64,000 bases of DNA from Stutzerimonas stutzeri. Its GTDB lineage: Bacteria > Pseudomonadota > Gammaproteobacteria > Pseudomonadales > Pseudomonadaceae. Shown piece after piece: positions 1 through 8,754 of the stretch; within the stretch, counting starts at the first letter, position 1, and each line of letters starts with the position of its first letter. The notes beneath the pieces were generated by a model. The model ran no database searches and had not been told where the DNA came from. It saw only the letters and a program-made list of their open reading frames with translations. Made by a program: the position numbers and the translations under genes. The stretch is from positions 3,844,001-3,908,000 of the forward strand of contig NZ_CP073105.1 of assembly GCF_018138085.1 (NCBI RefSeq). The letters are read 5' to 3'.

Positions 1-665
1 ACCGACACATGATGAGGGGCATTGGGACGCAAGAAGGCAGCAGCCAACGTCATGTCGCCCAACGTGGCGGAAAGACCAACCCTGGGCAGGGGGCGATCAA
101 TGATTGTTTCAACACGATGCATGAGTGACTGCAGCTGCTTGCCTCGCTCACTGCCGATAAAGGCATGGAGCTCATCCACCACCAGGTACCGCAGGTTGGC
201 AAACAATCCCGCCAGGCTGGTTCCCTTGTTCACGAACAGAGCTTCGAGCGACTCCGGCGTGATCAGCAGAATGCCTTCCGGGGACTTGAGGAAGCGATGC
301 TTGCGGCTCGCTGAGATATCCCCATGCCAAGCAATGACAGGAAGCTCAAGCTCATCGCAAAGCCTCGCCAAACGATCCCACTGGTCATTGATGAGAGCCT
401 TCAGCGGGCTGATGTAAAGCACCGCCCCAGGCTTTTCCGTGTCCTGCAGGAGATTGGTAAGGATGGGCAGAAACGCGGCTTCGGTTTTGCCTGCAGCTGT
501 AGCCGCCGCGATGATGACATCCTGGTCGGCCCCCAAGAGCGCAGGGATAGCACGCTCCTGGGCATCGCGTAGGGAGGTCCAGCCCTCGGCCCATATCCAG
601 CGCTGGATTCGCGGTTCAAGGAGATCGAAGCCAACCGATTCAGAGCTGGAAGGTGGCAAGCTCAT
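1..665 (-). CDS. sngC: SngC-like DEAD/DEAH-box helicase, cut by window edge
   Basis: N-terminal ~220 residues of a superfamily II helicase that continues past the left edge. I read it from an ATG at 665-663 inside the 3' end of sngB (26-nt overlap, different frame). Visible motifs are a Q-motif-like start (DAQERAIPALL), Walker A ATAAGKT at about residues 55-61, ISPLKAL (motif Ia), DELH at 164-167 (motif II) and SAT at 199-201 (motif III). It is the third gene of a tightly overlapping minus-strand cassette after a TerB-domain protein and a DUF2791-type ATPase, which is the gene content of Shango anti-phage systems. The helicase presumably acts on phage nucleic acid or its replication intermediates; that role is inferred from family knowledge. 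Confidence 0.85.
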   Translation of the reverse strand, partial: MSLPPSSSESVGFDLLEPRIQRWIWAEGWTSLRDAQERAIPALLGADQDVIIAAATAAGKTEAAFLPILTNLLQDTEKPGAVLYISPLKALINDQWDRLARLCDELELPVIAWHGDISASRKHRFLKSPEGILLITPESLEALFVNKGTSLAGLFANLRYLVVDELHAFIGSERGKQLQSLMHRVETIIDRPLPRVGLSATLGDMTLAAAFLRPNAPHHVS

Positions 666-1935
666 CGTCCGCATCCACTTGGGTATCGGCCTCACCGCCT
701 CGATCCGGTGCAATCTCCACGGCACCCAACAGCGTCCGCCAATCAGCGTCAGGATTCTGCTCCAACACCGCTAGCAGGCTGATGAATGCGGTAATGGTCG
801 TCCGCGGGGTACGGAAGTAGGCCTCACCCATCCGCTGGTTGCAGTGGGCCATAAACAGCGGCAATGCTTCGTCGGGTAGCAGATAGCGCTCGCTCACGCC
901 TGCCGCGTATACATGACGCAGTTTCTGCAGCAGCACGTAGAAATCCTCAGGCGTCAGACTAGTGAGGCGTATGACAGGGCCGGACAGATCTACCAGCCCG
1001 GACTTGGCGAAGTTATTTTCAGCCAGACGCGACTGCAGCGCCGGATAGCTGTAGAGGCCGCGGCGAGTATCCATGAGAAATTCGGGTGTACCGCCCAACA
1101 CAAAACCAAGCCCCTCAGCAGAGCCCTGCAGGGAGTCATTGAGGATACGAAGAATCTGCTCGTAGTTAGCGTTACGAGCTTGGGTGTTGGAAAGTTTGTA
1201 CAGGTTCACCAGCTCATCGAGACATACCATCAACCCGCTAAAGCCGGCCAACCGAACGAATCGCGCAAGCAGCTTGAGCTGATCGTAGACCGAAGCATCG
1301 TCGACGATGGTTCGCACCCCCAGTGCGGTGCGGGCATCTGTCTTGGTAGTGAACTCGCCACGCAACCAGCGGATAGCATCAGCCTTGAGCTGCTCGTTAC
1401 CCTCTTCGAAGCCTTTGCAATAGGCCGCGATTACATCAGCAAAGTCATAGCCGTTGACCATCTCTGCCAGTTGGTCGAGATGCTCGCGAATCACGGCCTC
1501 ACTGTCTTTGCCGGACGCTTTGGCTTCCGTTTTGGCCTGCGCCACGAATTTCTCGACTATTCCTTGCAGAGCGCCGCCATCAGGCTTAGTTCGGGTGGAC
1601 ATATTCTTGGCCAATTCGGCATACAGCGAGCGAGCCTGGCCACCAGTAGCATGGAGACGACGATCCGGGTTCAGATCGGCATGCATGGTGACGAGCTTGC
1701 GCTCCATCGCGATAGAGCGAACCAGGTTGAGGAAGAATGTCTTGCCTGCACCATACTCACCGATCACTACGCGGAACGCGGAACCGCTTTCCGCGAGGCG
1801 CTCCACATCACGGATGAGTGCTTCCAGCTCCCCGACACGCCCCACTTGAATCAGGTGCTGGCCTGCACGGGGGACGACGCCGGCGCGCAGGGACTGGATG
1901 ACCGCATCGCGGTCCTTGGCTCTGATGCTGCTCAT
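640..1935 (-). CDS. sngB: SngB-like ATPase (BREX BrxD/DUF2791-type ATP-binding protein)
   Basis: 431-residue P-loop ATPase with Walker A GEYGAGKT at residues 59-66 and a Walker B-like hydrophobic strand ending in LDEL (GLMVCLDELVNLYK) near residue 240. The fold resembles the ATP-binding protein of BREX systems (DUF2791), which is also the middle component of Shango. The ATG overlaps the sngA stop by 4 nt, and its own 3' end overlaps the sngC start, so the three are probably translationally coupled. A stand-alone BREX reading is unlikely because no pglX, pglZ or brxC is present and the upstream gene is a TerB protein. Confidence 0.85.
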   Translation of the reverse strand: MSSIRAKDRDAVIQSLRAGVVPRAGQHLIQVGRVGELEALIRDVERLAESGSAFRVVIGEYGAGKTFFLNLVRSIAMERKLVTMHADLNPDRRLHATGGQARSLYAELAKNMSTRTKPDGGALQGIVEKFVAQAKTEAKASGKDSEAVIREHLDQLAEMVNGYDFADVIAAYCKGFEEGNEQLKADAIRWLRGEFTTKTDARTALGVRTIVDDASVYDQLKLLARFVRLAGFSGLMVCLDELVNLYKLSNTQARNANYEQILRILNDSLQGSAEGLGFVLGGTPEFLMDTRRGLYSYPALQSRLAENNFAKSGLVDLSGPVIRLTSLTPEDFYVLLQKLRHVYAAGVSERYLLPDEALPLFMAHCNQRMGEAYFRTPRTTITAFISLLAVLEQNPDADWRTLLGAVEIAPDRGGEADTQVDADDELATFQL

Positions 1936-4415
1936 AGCGGTAGTTTGTCCATAATGTCAGGGTTAACTTCGAAGGGGTCTTCCCCTTCGGTGACTGGCAT
2001 ATCGAAATGCTCAAATGCCATGTCGTTGATCTGCTCCAATGCTCCGTCGAGCATGAGTTCCATATCGCTTGCTACGGCCCCCAACTCGTCACGAGACCAC
2101 TCGGTACGGGATACGAGTACACGCAGGAAGGCTGAGTGATCGGCGTCTAAGCCACAAACGGAGGAAGTATCCTCAACAGTCTCTTCCACAACTACGTCAT
2201 CTGGCTCAGCAGTCTTGTCGTCAACGAAAACCTGAGCCAGCAGCGCAGATACCTGTTCCGTTTCACGCTGCAACTGAGCGATGCGCTCTTTGTCCAGAGC
2301 AAATTCGCCAACAGGCTTGGACGGAGTTGCTCCGGGAATGGAAGGCGTTGTCTGCGATGAGCCTACGGCGCTGCCACTGGCGGCCACATGAAGGTCGCTG
2401 TAGAGCGATTGCGGATCCAGCTGCAGGGTCTTGTAGACGCGCTCCAGCAACTTCACCTCTGCGGGGCTAACCTCGCCGTCGACCTGCGCCAAGTGAGCGA
2501 GAAAAGCCGCCACAACCCTCTTCGCCGGCTCGGCCAGGGGTTCCAGTTTCTTCTTCAGGCTTTGCAGGGTTGGTGGCTGGTTAAGCTGCAGACGCAGGTG
2601 GGCCTTCAGGCGTTTCCGATGAGCACCGCTCAGGTGACACCAGGAGTCGATATGCTGGGATAGCAGCATAATTTCCTGCGGCGACGTGTCACCATCGGCC
2701 GCCGCCACAGCACAAGCAAGGTCCAACGTAACAGAGGCGGCGCTATACGCCGGCGAAGAACGCAGATCACCATCTTCAGCCTGGGTCGCAAAGAGCGCCA
2801 CATTGTCCTCTGCCTTGGGTGTTCGGCTGCCTGTCAGCACATCCGGCTCGATACCGATGTGTAAAGACTCCAGAGCGCGGGCGAGCGTCAGAACCTTGTC
2901 TCGCGACAGGCTACCTGCACTCTGCAGTCGCCCTGCCAGCTCACCGAAGCTCATGACCACCATGCCATCGCCGATGCGTTGCTTTAGCTCGGCGAGCGCT
3001 GTTCGAGCTGCTGGCGGCCACAGGTTTACGGGCAGCTGTAACAGCCCTTCTAGTGCATCAGGAGTGCCGGGGTTGCGGCCGAGATAACGACTGTAGGGCT
3101 CCAACTGCACTGTGCATTCGTCAACCAACTGCTGCAGCTTCTTCCGAGCTGCGCTAGTCGCAGTGACATCAGGGATACCGGATAGGCCATCCAGCTCTTG
3201 GGGTGGTAGACCCGCAGAAGCGGTGTTGTATTGGAGTCTCAGACGGGTCTTGTTCTGAGGGAGCACCATACCGGCGCCATAACGTTCCTCGTAGCGCATG
3301 CAGAACAACTGGGCGAACGCTTCTTTACAGCGGGTTACGGGTGTCCGCTTCCCGATGCTGTGATCAGACAGCACCCAGGCCAACGCCCAGTCAGCCGGCA
3401 TTGGTTGCTTGTCAGCCGCCAACTGACCCAGGCCAATACGCAGCTCTACAGGCATTTCGTAGCCGTAAGGTAACGGTGCCGGCGGCGCCTTTTGATAGCG
3501 CCTGGCGAGTATTTGGCCTTGGCGGAGGAAGTCTACGAAGCGACTGGCGTAGTTATTGAAGGAGTTATTCTTGCCATAGATCGAGAGCAACCGCTCCACC
3601 TCGGCAATTATGATAGGTATGTCGGCCGCCGCAGCCTGATCCGTCTTGGCGTCGACAAAAACCCTACGCTCAAGACCGTAGAAGAATAAGAACACGTAGC
3701 CGATGTTGGCATGCGGAGCCTTTCGACCACTGGATAGCCATTGCAAATATGCGCGGCGGGCCTCAGGAGAGATGCTGTCGTAACTGGGCCAGTAAGGGGT
3801 GAGACGCTCAGATATATCGACGATGCCCCGTGCGACCTTCAGTTTCGGGTTGATCAGTGACGGTTCCGAAGGTCCATTGCGCCTGTTTTTATCTTCGCCG
3901 ACGTAGATCAGACCAATAGTGATATTTTCGCCCGCCACTTCGATGGTTTCGCCAGCAGAAAGCCACCGCACGTTGGCACTATTCAGGTTCGCCGGCGCGC
4001 TCGGAATTCGGTGGGAAGGCCGCTCAGTGGCCTCTAAAGTTACGGTAAAAAAGCCAGAGTCGTCTCGCTTTGCCGAAACCTGCCGGGGCGACGCCGAGAC
4101 TTGCGCAGGAGCAGAGGGCTCACTTAGTGGCGAGACCTCATCCAATGAAAACGTCAGGCCGGTGCTTATGCCGAGGTCCGAGGAACTTGAACGAGCTCCC
4201 CCTTGGGGTGGCCGCATAGTTGTTGCCGAAGACATGACTGACGGTTTGCTGAAGGCCTTCATTACTAGCCACCCGCCTATGCCGACAATAAGTGCTCCGC
4301 CCAAGAAAACCCATACACCCTTGGGAACGGAAGCAAGCCCCCCAATCACTAGGGCACACAGAACCATCGCTCCAGATACACCAGACTTGCTGCTGCGCTT
4401 ACGCTTCCCTGCCAT
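1932..4415 (-). CDS. sngA: SngA-like TerB-N/TerB/TerB-C membrane protein
   Basis: 827-residue protein, first gene of the cassette. A basic N terminus is followed by two hydrophobic segments (about residues 14-52) that should anchor it in the inner membrane, then a low-complexity Ser/Pro linker. A TerB-N-like region spans about 145-370 (RWLSAGETIEVAG... through the FFYGLERRVF stretch), a TerB-like helical region with AAADGDTSPQE and AQVDGEVSPAE lies at about 560-680, and a TerB-C-like acidic tail ends the protein. The acidic DGDTSPQE/DGEVSPAE signatures are the metal-binding type seen in TerB. A GGGAG-type ribosome site lies 9 nt before the ATG. Domain limits are by eye; the Shango assignment rests on the three genes together. 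Confidence 0.83.
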   Translation of the reverse strand: MAGKRKRSSKSGVSGAMVLCALVIGGLASVPKGVWVFLGGALIVGIGGWLVMKAFSKPSVMSSATTMRPPQGGARSSSSDLGISTGLTFSLDEVSPLSEPSAPAQVSASPRQVSAKRDDSGFFTVTLEATERPSHRIPSAPANLNSANVRWLSAGETIEVAGENITIGLIYVGEDKNRRNGPSEPSLINPKLKVARGIVDISERLTPYWPSYDSISPEARRAYLQWLSSGRKAPHANIGYVFLFFYGLERRVFVDAKTDQAAAADIPIIIAEVERLLSIYGKNNSFNNYASRFVDFLRQGQILARRYQKAPPAPLPYGYEMPVELRIGLGQLAADKQPMPADWALAWVLSDHSIGKRTPVTRCKEAFAQLFCMRYEERYGAGMVLPQNKTRLRLQYNTASAGLPPQELDGLSGIPDVTATSAARKKLQQLVDECTVQLEPYSRYLGRNPGTPDALEGLLQLPVNLWPPAARTALAELKQRIGDGMVVMSFGELAGRLQSAGSLSRDKVLTLARALESLHIGIEPDVLTGSRTPKAEDNVALFATQAEDGDLRSSPAYSAASVTLDLACAVAAADGDTSPQEIMLLSQHIDSWCHLSGAHRKRLKAHLRLQLNQPPTLQSLKKKLEPLAEPAKRVVAAFLAHLAQVDGEVSPAEVKLLERVYKTLQLDPQSLYSDLHVAASGSAVGSSQTTPSIPGATPSKPVGEFALDKERIAQLQRETEQVSALLAQVFVDDKTAEPDDVVVEETVEDTSSVCGLDADHSAFLRVLVSRTEWSRDELGAVASDMELMLDGALEQINDMAFEHFDMPVTEGEDPFEVNPDIMDKLPL

Positions 4416-4624
4416 CGCTTCGACTCCCTATACAAGCATGCTGGCCATTTAGCAGTATCGGCAATTCGGGTGCATCAGCCAATACCTCGCGCCAAGCTAT
4501 GTGTTGAATCTCTTTATGATGTTATCCAGATGTGTTCCGTATGCACTGGTGAGATGGCGGCCAGATGCGAGCCGGGCGGTCACGGGGTTGAATTGATGAG
4601 CAGGCACAGCGCCGTCCGCCCCTA

Positions 4625-5278
4625 CTACGTCGGTTGCCTCGCGCTGAGCAGTAACTGCGCTAACCGTGCCAGATTACGCGCATCGTCGATGGCCCTGTGA
4701 TGCGCACCCTCCCACAAAAGGCCCATGCTTTCCACTGCACACTTCAGCCCTAGCGCACGGCAAGCGAAAATCTTCCAAAAGCACTTCTTTAGATTGATAT
4801 GACGGGCCGGATCCAGCAATACATCTACCCCTGCTCTGAAAGCGTCCTCCTTCAGCTGGTTTCGGTCGTAATCGCCCCAAGAGCACCAGCGCCAGCCTTC
4901 TGTATTTCGCGGCCTCAGCCATTCACCAAGCTGATCTTGTACCTCCGCGAAACGCTTTGCAGTATCGACGTCAGATTGAGATATGCCGGTCAGCCCCGTG
5001 CAAAACTCAGTTAGCGTGGGGCGAAGTAGCGGCCGGACAAACTGTCCGAAATGATCGACAATCCTGTACTCCAACTGAACATCCAACAGCCCGATGCCAA
5101 TTTCGATCGTCTCCATCTCGTCGCGCTGGACCTCCAATACGTGAGCGTTCCGGGCCGCCTCGTTTAGGTCGGCAGGGTAGTCATCGCAAGTCGCTTCCAG
5201 ATCCACGCAAAGTAACCAGCGACTTTCGCCAAGTTGTTGACGAAGCGCATCAAGTTGTCCCCAACGCTTTACCTGCAT
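4625..5278 (-). CDS. DEDDh-family 3'-5' exonuclease
   Basis: 217 residues. The DEDD signature is visible: D26 and E28 in VDLEATC, the Asp of WGDYDRNQL in the middle (about 145-155), and HHRAIDDARN near the C terminus supplying the His and last Asp of the DEDDh type. The wide spacing after DLEATC (DDYPADLNEAARNAHVLEVQRDEMETIEIG) resembles the Eri1/KapD-like branch that acts on RNA or short nucleic acids, rather than DnaQ proofreading subunits. It is co-directional with the Shango cassette and 209 nt upstream of sngA, so it may be an accessory or merely a neighbour in the same variable region. Confidence 0.8.
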   Translation of the reverse strand: MQVKRWGQLDALRQQLGESRWLLCVDLEATCDDYPADLNEAARNAHVLEVQRDEMETIEIGIGLLDVQLEYRIVDHFGQFVRPLLRPTLTEFCTGLTGISQSDVDTAKRFAEVQDQLGEWLRPRNTEGWRWCSWGDYDRNQLKEDAFRAGVDVLLDPARHINLKKCFWKIFACRALGLKCAVESMGLLWEGAHHRAIDDARNLARLAQLLLSARQPT

Positions 5279-5372
5279 GACACCCCGCCCTTCTTTTCCT
5301 CAGAGGATATAAACCTACGAGCATCAGCACGGACCGTGGGCTCCGTTTTATAGTAGTGACACGAGAAACGGA

Positions 5373-5762
5373 TCACTGAATCGTTACCGGGGTTGCGTGT
5401 AAGCCTTTTGCCCTCTGTGCCAACAGCCAATCCAGTGACAGACGCCCGCCGTCTTCTTTGAAAGTCACAATAACGTACAAGCTGCCCGTGGCGGTAAACA
5501 GCGCCCAAAACCCGCCTTGCTCATGAGCTTTCAGTACATCGGAGGTCCGAACCCGGTGACCGTCCTGAAACCTTCCATACACATCCGCCCGCACGTGACG
5601 ATGAACCACGCCGATACAACAGCCTGCGATTAAATAAGCGTCCGTGAGATACGCCGTAACTTCCCTACCAAAAGACATATCCATTGCTCGCGACAACGCG
5701 CCAGATACATCACGTGCTTGGTTGATACTTCGTTTAGTTGAACCCATCACGTCAGCACCCAA
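5373..5762 (-). CDS. Hypothetical protein, DUF6957-like C-terminal half
   Basis: 129 residues, or 124 if the second ATG (5747) is used. No catalytic motif is recognised. The segment GRFQDGHRVRTSDVLKAHE followed by a beta-rich FWALFTATGSLYVIVTF resembles the NRFQEGDWVRTTQLIEFAD...RNTRYVL segment of the broken gene at 6114-6430. Both may belong to the same small family, often found in Pseudomonas accessory DNA. No signal peptide or membrane segment is convincing. Function unknown. Confidence 0.55.
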   Translation of the reverse strand: MGADVMGSTKRSINQARDVSGALSRAMDMSFGREVTAYLTDAYLIAGCCIGVVHRHVRADVYGRFQDGHRVRTSDVLKAHEQGGFWALFTATGSLYVIVTFKEDGGRLSLDWLLAQRAKGLHATPVTIQ

Positions 5763-5799
5763 ATTCGGATCAAAACTCGTTGCCTCCCCCCACTAACGG

Positions 5800-6114
5800 C
5801 TAGCTGTCCAACCAATAATCGTCTCGAGCAATACGCCCAAACTTGTAGTCTTCATGCTGCGGGGCGTCGCCAAACAAATGATGTATGCGTCGCTCCTGTC
5901 GCAAATACGCCAAGGTCATGAAGAAGCAGGTTTCACACATCCGTACGCGATAACGCTCACCGTCATGTCGCGCGCCGTATCCCCAGTGCGCTTGCAGCAC
6001 ACCGAACTGTTCGCCGTACCCAGGCACTCGCATGGAGGTACCACAGACGTCGCAAGGCACATCGGGGTGTCGGTTGTCTGGTACGTCCATGCCCGCCAAT
6101 ATCTGTCTACGCAT
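5800..6114 (-). CDS. Small CxxC...CxxC protein, hypothetical
   Basis: 104 residues from the ATG at 6114 (MRRQILAGMDV). This start is preferred over a longer in-frame reading because it overlaps the stop of the upstream gene in a TGATG, a classic coupling arrangement. Two CxxC pairs (CDVC about residue 21, CETC about residue 57) could bind one zinc ion as a zinc ribbon. The C terminus is acidic and Tyr-rich. It lies directly after a DUF6957-like pseudogene, a pairing I associate with Pseudomonas accessory loci. Function unknown. Confidence 0.6.
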   Translation of the reverse strand: MRRQILAGMDVPDNRHPDVPCDVCGTSMRVPGYGEQFGVLQAHWGYGARHDGERYRVRMCETCFFMTLAYLRQERRIHHLFGDAPQHEDYKFGRIARDDYWLDS

Positions 6115-6430
6115 CAAAAAATCTTCAACACAGTAGTGAGCTCGGCGCTTTTGCGAGCCCCTGGGCCAGCAAGCACATATCGCGTATTGCGCGTTCTGAA
6201 AATGCACCCATCGGCAAACTCAATCAGTTGTGTTGTACGCACCCAGTCACCCTCTTGGAAACGGTTGGCACTGTCGTACAGATCCAGTCACGCACAACAC
6301 AGAAAGGCACCTCGTCATGCAACGCAGCCGCTGAACCACGCGCGCACGCTTCTGCTAACGACATCTCGATACCAGGCATTACCTCACCCGGGGCGTATAA
6401 CAAATGAGATATTTTCTTTAAATCGTCCAT
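6114..6430 (-). pseudogene. DUF6957-like protein, internal deletion and frameshift
   Basis: Reading starts at MDDLKKISHLLYAPGEVMPG (6430) and is coherent through PFCVVRDWIC near 6280. It then makes sense only in another frame, continuing YDSANRFQEGDWVRTTQLIE and ending RKSAELTTVLKIF with a TGA at 6116-6114. The first frame runs into an early stop near 6224. From memory, intact relatives carry about 25-30 residues between VVRDWIW and the DSANRF segment, so a deletion that also changed frame is the simplest explanation. The downstream zinc-ribbon gene overlaps its stop and may have lost its translational coupling. Confidence 0.6.
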
Positions 6431-6527
6431 ACCGTCTCTCTATCTGAACCATAGATGTCTAGGGAAGGTCTGAAAAAGACTTCCCGAATCTGGTGAAATA
6501 CGCCGATCCCGCCAGCCGAGTTTTTCC

Positions 6528-7532
6528 ATGAAGCAGATGACCTTCGCCGACGCCGAGTACGCCGGCAAGCGCAAGCAGACCCGTAAGGAATTGTTCCTGA
6601 TCGAGATGGATCAGGTGGTGCCGTGGAAGGGATTGATTGCCCTGATCGAGCCACACTACCCAAAGGGTGAAGGTGGTCGTCCAGCCTATCCGCTGATGGC
6701 CATGTTACGTATCCATCTGATGCAGAACTGGTTCGGCTACAGCGACCCGGCCATGGAAGAAGCGCTCTACGAGACGACCATCCTGCGTCAGTTCGCCGGG
6801 CTGAGCCTGGAGCGCATTCCCGACGAAACCACCATCCTCAACTTCCGTCGCTTGCTGGAGAAACATGAGCTGGCAGCCGGCATCCTCGGCGTAATCAATG
6901 GCTACCTGGGGGATCGCGGCCTGTCGCTGCGCCAGGGCACTATCGTCGATGCCACACTGATCCACGCGCCCAGCTCGACCAAGAACCAGGACGGCAAGCG
7001 CGACCCGGAAATGCACCAGAGCAAGAAAGGGAACCAGTATTACTTTGGCATGAAGGCGCACATCGGCGTGGATGATGAGTCGGGGCTGGTACACAGCGTG
7101 GTAGGCACGGCAGCCAACGTGGCGGATATCACCCAGGTCGACAAACTGCTGCACGGTGACGAGAACGTCGTCTGCGCCGATGCCGGCTACACCGGCGTCG
7201 AAAAGCGCCTCGAACATGCTGGCCGCGAAGTGATCTGGCAGGTCGCAGCACGCCGCAGCACCTACAAGAAGCTCGATAAACGCAGCGCCCTGTACAAAGC
7301 CAAGCGCAAGATCGAGAAGGCCAAGGCACAAGTGCGAGCGAAGGTCGAGCACCCGTTTCGAGTGATCAAGCGCCAGTTCGGTTACGTGAAGGTGCGCTTC
7401 CGTGGCCTGGCCAAGAACACCGCTCAGCTGGTGTCGCTGTTCGCGCTGTCGAACCTATGGATGGCGCGCCGACATTTGCTGACTACCGCAGTGGACTTGC
7501 CCCTACAAAACCGGACACCAACTCCCCGTTAA
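6528..7532 (+). CDS. IS5-family DDE transposase, 3' end altered by IS3 insertion
   Basis: 334 residues as read. It has the N-terminal helical DUF772-type domain (RPAYPLMAMLRIHLMQNWFG) and a DDE nuclease domain with TIVDATLI (first Asp), VCADAGYTG (second Asp) and the Y-(2)-R-(3)-E-like region near KRKIEKAKAQVRAKVEHPF. The last 11 residues ([13 protein letters not shown] region) are encoded by the left end of the inserted IS3 element. Joining across the insertion restores HLLTTAGKVHL followed by TAA at 8838-8840. Nearly the whole catalytic domain is kept, so activity is uncertain but not excluded. Confidence 0.9.
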   Translation: MKQMTFADAEYAGKRKQTRKELFLIEMDQVVPWKGLIALIEPHYPKGEGGRPAYPLMAMLRIHLMQNWFGYSDPAMEEALYETTILRQFAGLSLERIPDETTILNFRRLLEKHELAAGILGVINGYLGDRGLSLRQGTIVDATLIHAPSSTKNQDGKRDPEMHQSKKGNQYYFGMKAHIGVDDESGLVHSVVGTAANVADITQVDKLLHGDENVVCADAGYTGVEKRLEHAGREVIWQVAARRSTYKKLDKRSALYKAKRKIEKAKAQVRAKVEHPFRVIKRQFGYVKVRFRGLAKNTAQLVSLFALSNLWMARRHLLTTAVDLPLQNRTPTPR

Positions 7533-8404
7533 ATTGATGCTGCTGCCAAGCGCCTGAACTCCCTCGGCGAGCGGTATTTCAAAGCGCTGTGCGGATGCTG
7601 CTCGTTGTAATGCTCGAAGGCAATTGCCAGGTTGCGCAGCGCCGTTTCTCGATCCGGTTTGGGCATGTGCGCCACGTAGTCACGCTTGATCGTCTTCACG
7701 AAGCTCTCAGCCATGCCGTTGCTTTGCGGGCTGCGAACTGGGGTGGTCACCGGCTGCAAGCCGATCTGTCGAGCAAACAGGCGTGTCTGTTCGGCGGTGT
7801 ACGCCGAGCCGTTGTCGCTTAGCCATTGCACCGGCGTGGCGGGCAGTTGATCACCAAAGCGCTTCTCCACGCTTTCCAGCATCAAATCGCGGATATCATC
7901 GCCGCTGTACCCGGTCGGGCTCGCGACCCAGCCGATGGCTTCGCGATCACAGCAATCCAGGGCGAAGGTCACGCTCAGTTTGGCGCCGTCCTCGCAACGG
8001 AACTCAAAGCCGTCCGAGCACCAACGCGTATCGCTGGCTTCCACCGCAATACGGCCTTCGTGCCGACGCGGCACACCGGGCTGTTTGATGCGGCGCTCAA
8101 GCAGCAAGTTGTGATCACGCATGACCCGGTAAACCCGCTTCACATTGATCGCCGGTAGCGACTGGGTTTCACGGGCGCGACGCAGCAATCCCCAGACGCG
8201 GCGGTAGCCGTAGCTGGGAAGTTCGCTGACCTGTTGCTGGATTTCAACTACCAGATCAGCATCGTTCACAGGCCTGCTCCGCCGTACTTTGGGGGATGCC
8301 GATTGCTTGATTCGAACCGTTAATTGCGAGCGCGCCACACCGAGACATTCGCTGACCAGCTTCACTGGTCGTCCCCCGGCAACAAGGGTGAGTGCGCAAT
8401 CCAT
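7529..8404 (-). CDS. IS3-family transposase OrfB (DDE integrase domain)
   Basis: 291 residues with an rve-type integrase core: first Asp in [12 protein letters not shown], second Asp in [10 protein letters not shown] and Glu in [14 protein letters not shown], then the usual [14 protein letters not shown] tail. An HTH_21-like segment ([16 protein letters not shown]) precedes the core. It overlaps orfA by 43 nt in another frame; a GCGAAAATGG stretch in the overlap is a plausible slippage point for the -1 fusion used by IS3 elements. The element appears intact. Confidence 0.92.
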   Translation of the reverse strand: MDCALTLVAGGRPVKLVSECLGVARSQLTVRIKQSASPKVRRSRPVNDADLVVEIQQQVSELPSYGYRRVWGLLRRARETQSLPAINVKRVYRVMRDHNLLLERRIKQPGVPRRHEGRIAVEASDTRWCSDGFEFRCEDGAKLSVTFALDCCDREAIGWVASPTGYSGDDIRDLMLESVEKRFGDQLPATPVQWLSDNGSAYTAEQTRLFARQIGLQPVTTPVRSPQSNGMAESFVKTIKRDYVAHMPKPDRETALRNLAIAFEHYNEQHPHSALKYRSPREFRRLAAASI

Positions 8405-8754
8405 TTTCGCGACCGGGCGATCTCCACGGCCTCTTTGAGGATTTCTGCTTCCATCGTTTTCTTGCCCAGCATCCGTTGCAGTTCACGGATCTGCTTGAGC
8501 GCATCGCTCAGCTCGGAGGCAGGTACCACGGCTTCGCCAGCACTGACCGCCGACAAACTGCCGTCTTGGTAAAGCTTGCGCCACAGGAATAGTTGGTTGG
8601 CATTGATGCCGTTACGCCGAGCCACCAACGAAACGCTCTGCCCGGGCTCAAGGCTCTCTCGAACCATGGTCAGCTTTTGCTCAGGGCTCCAGCGGCGCCG
8701 CCGCTCCCGACCCAAAAGCTCCCCACTCTTATCGTTGCTATTAGTCATAAACAT
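8362..8754 (-). CDS. IS3-family transposase OrfA (HTH protein)
   Basis: 130 residues. An N-terminal HTH_Tnp_1 domain ([22 protein letters not shown]...[14 protein letters not shown]) is followed by a leucine-zipper-like coiled coil ([31 protein letters not shown]). This is the DNA-binding subunit, made alone or as an OrfAB fusion after frameshifting. Upstream 55 bp hold the inverted repeat and presumably its promoter. Confidence 0.9.
   Translation of the reverse strand: MFMTNSNDKSGELLGRERRRRWSPEQKLTMVRESLEPGQSVSLVARRNGINANQLFLWRKLYQDGSLSAVSAGEAVVPASELSDALKQIRELQRMLGKKTMEAEILKEAVEIARSRKWIAHSPLLPGDDQ

Noticed and set aside
913..2139. Long plus-strand frame (408 codons) opposite sngB and the end of sngA
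   Set aside because: Antisense shadow of a clear ATPase gene; no family motif and no ribosome site.
640..4415. BREX fragment
   Set aside because: DUF2791 ATPase alone suggests BREX type 2, but pglX, pglZ and brxC are absent and the TerB partner fits Shango better.
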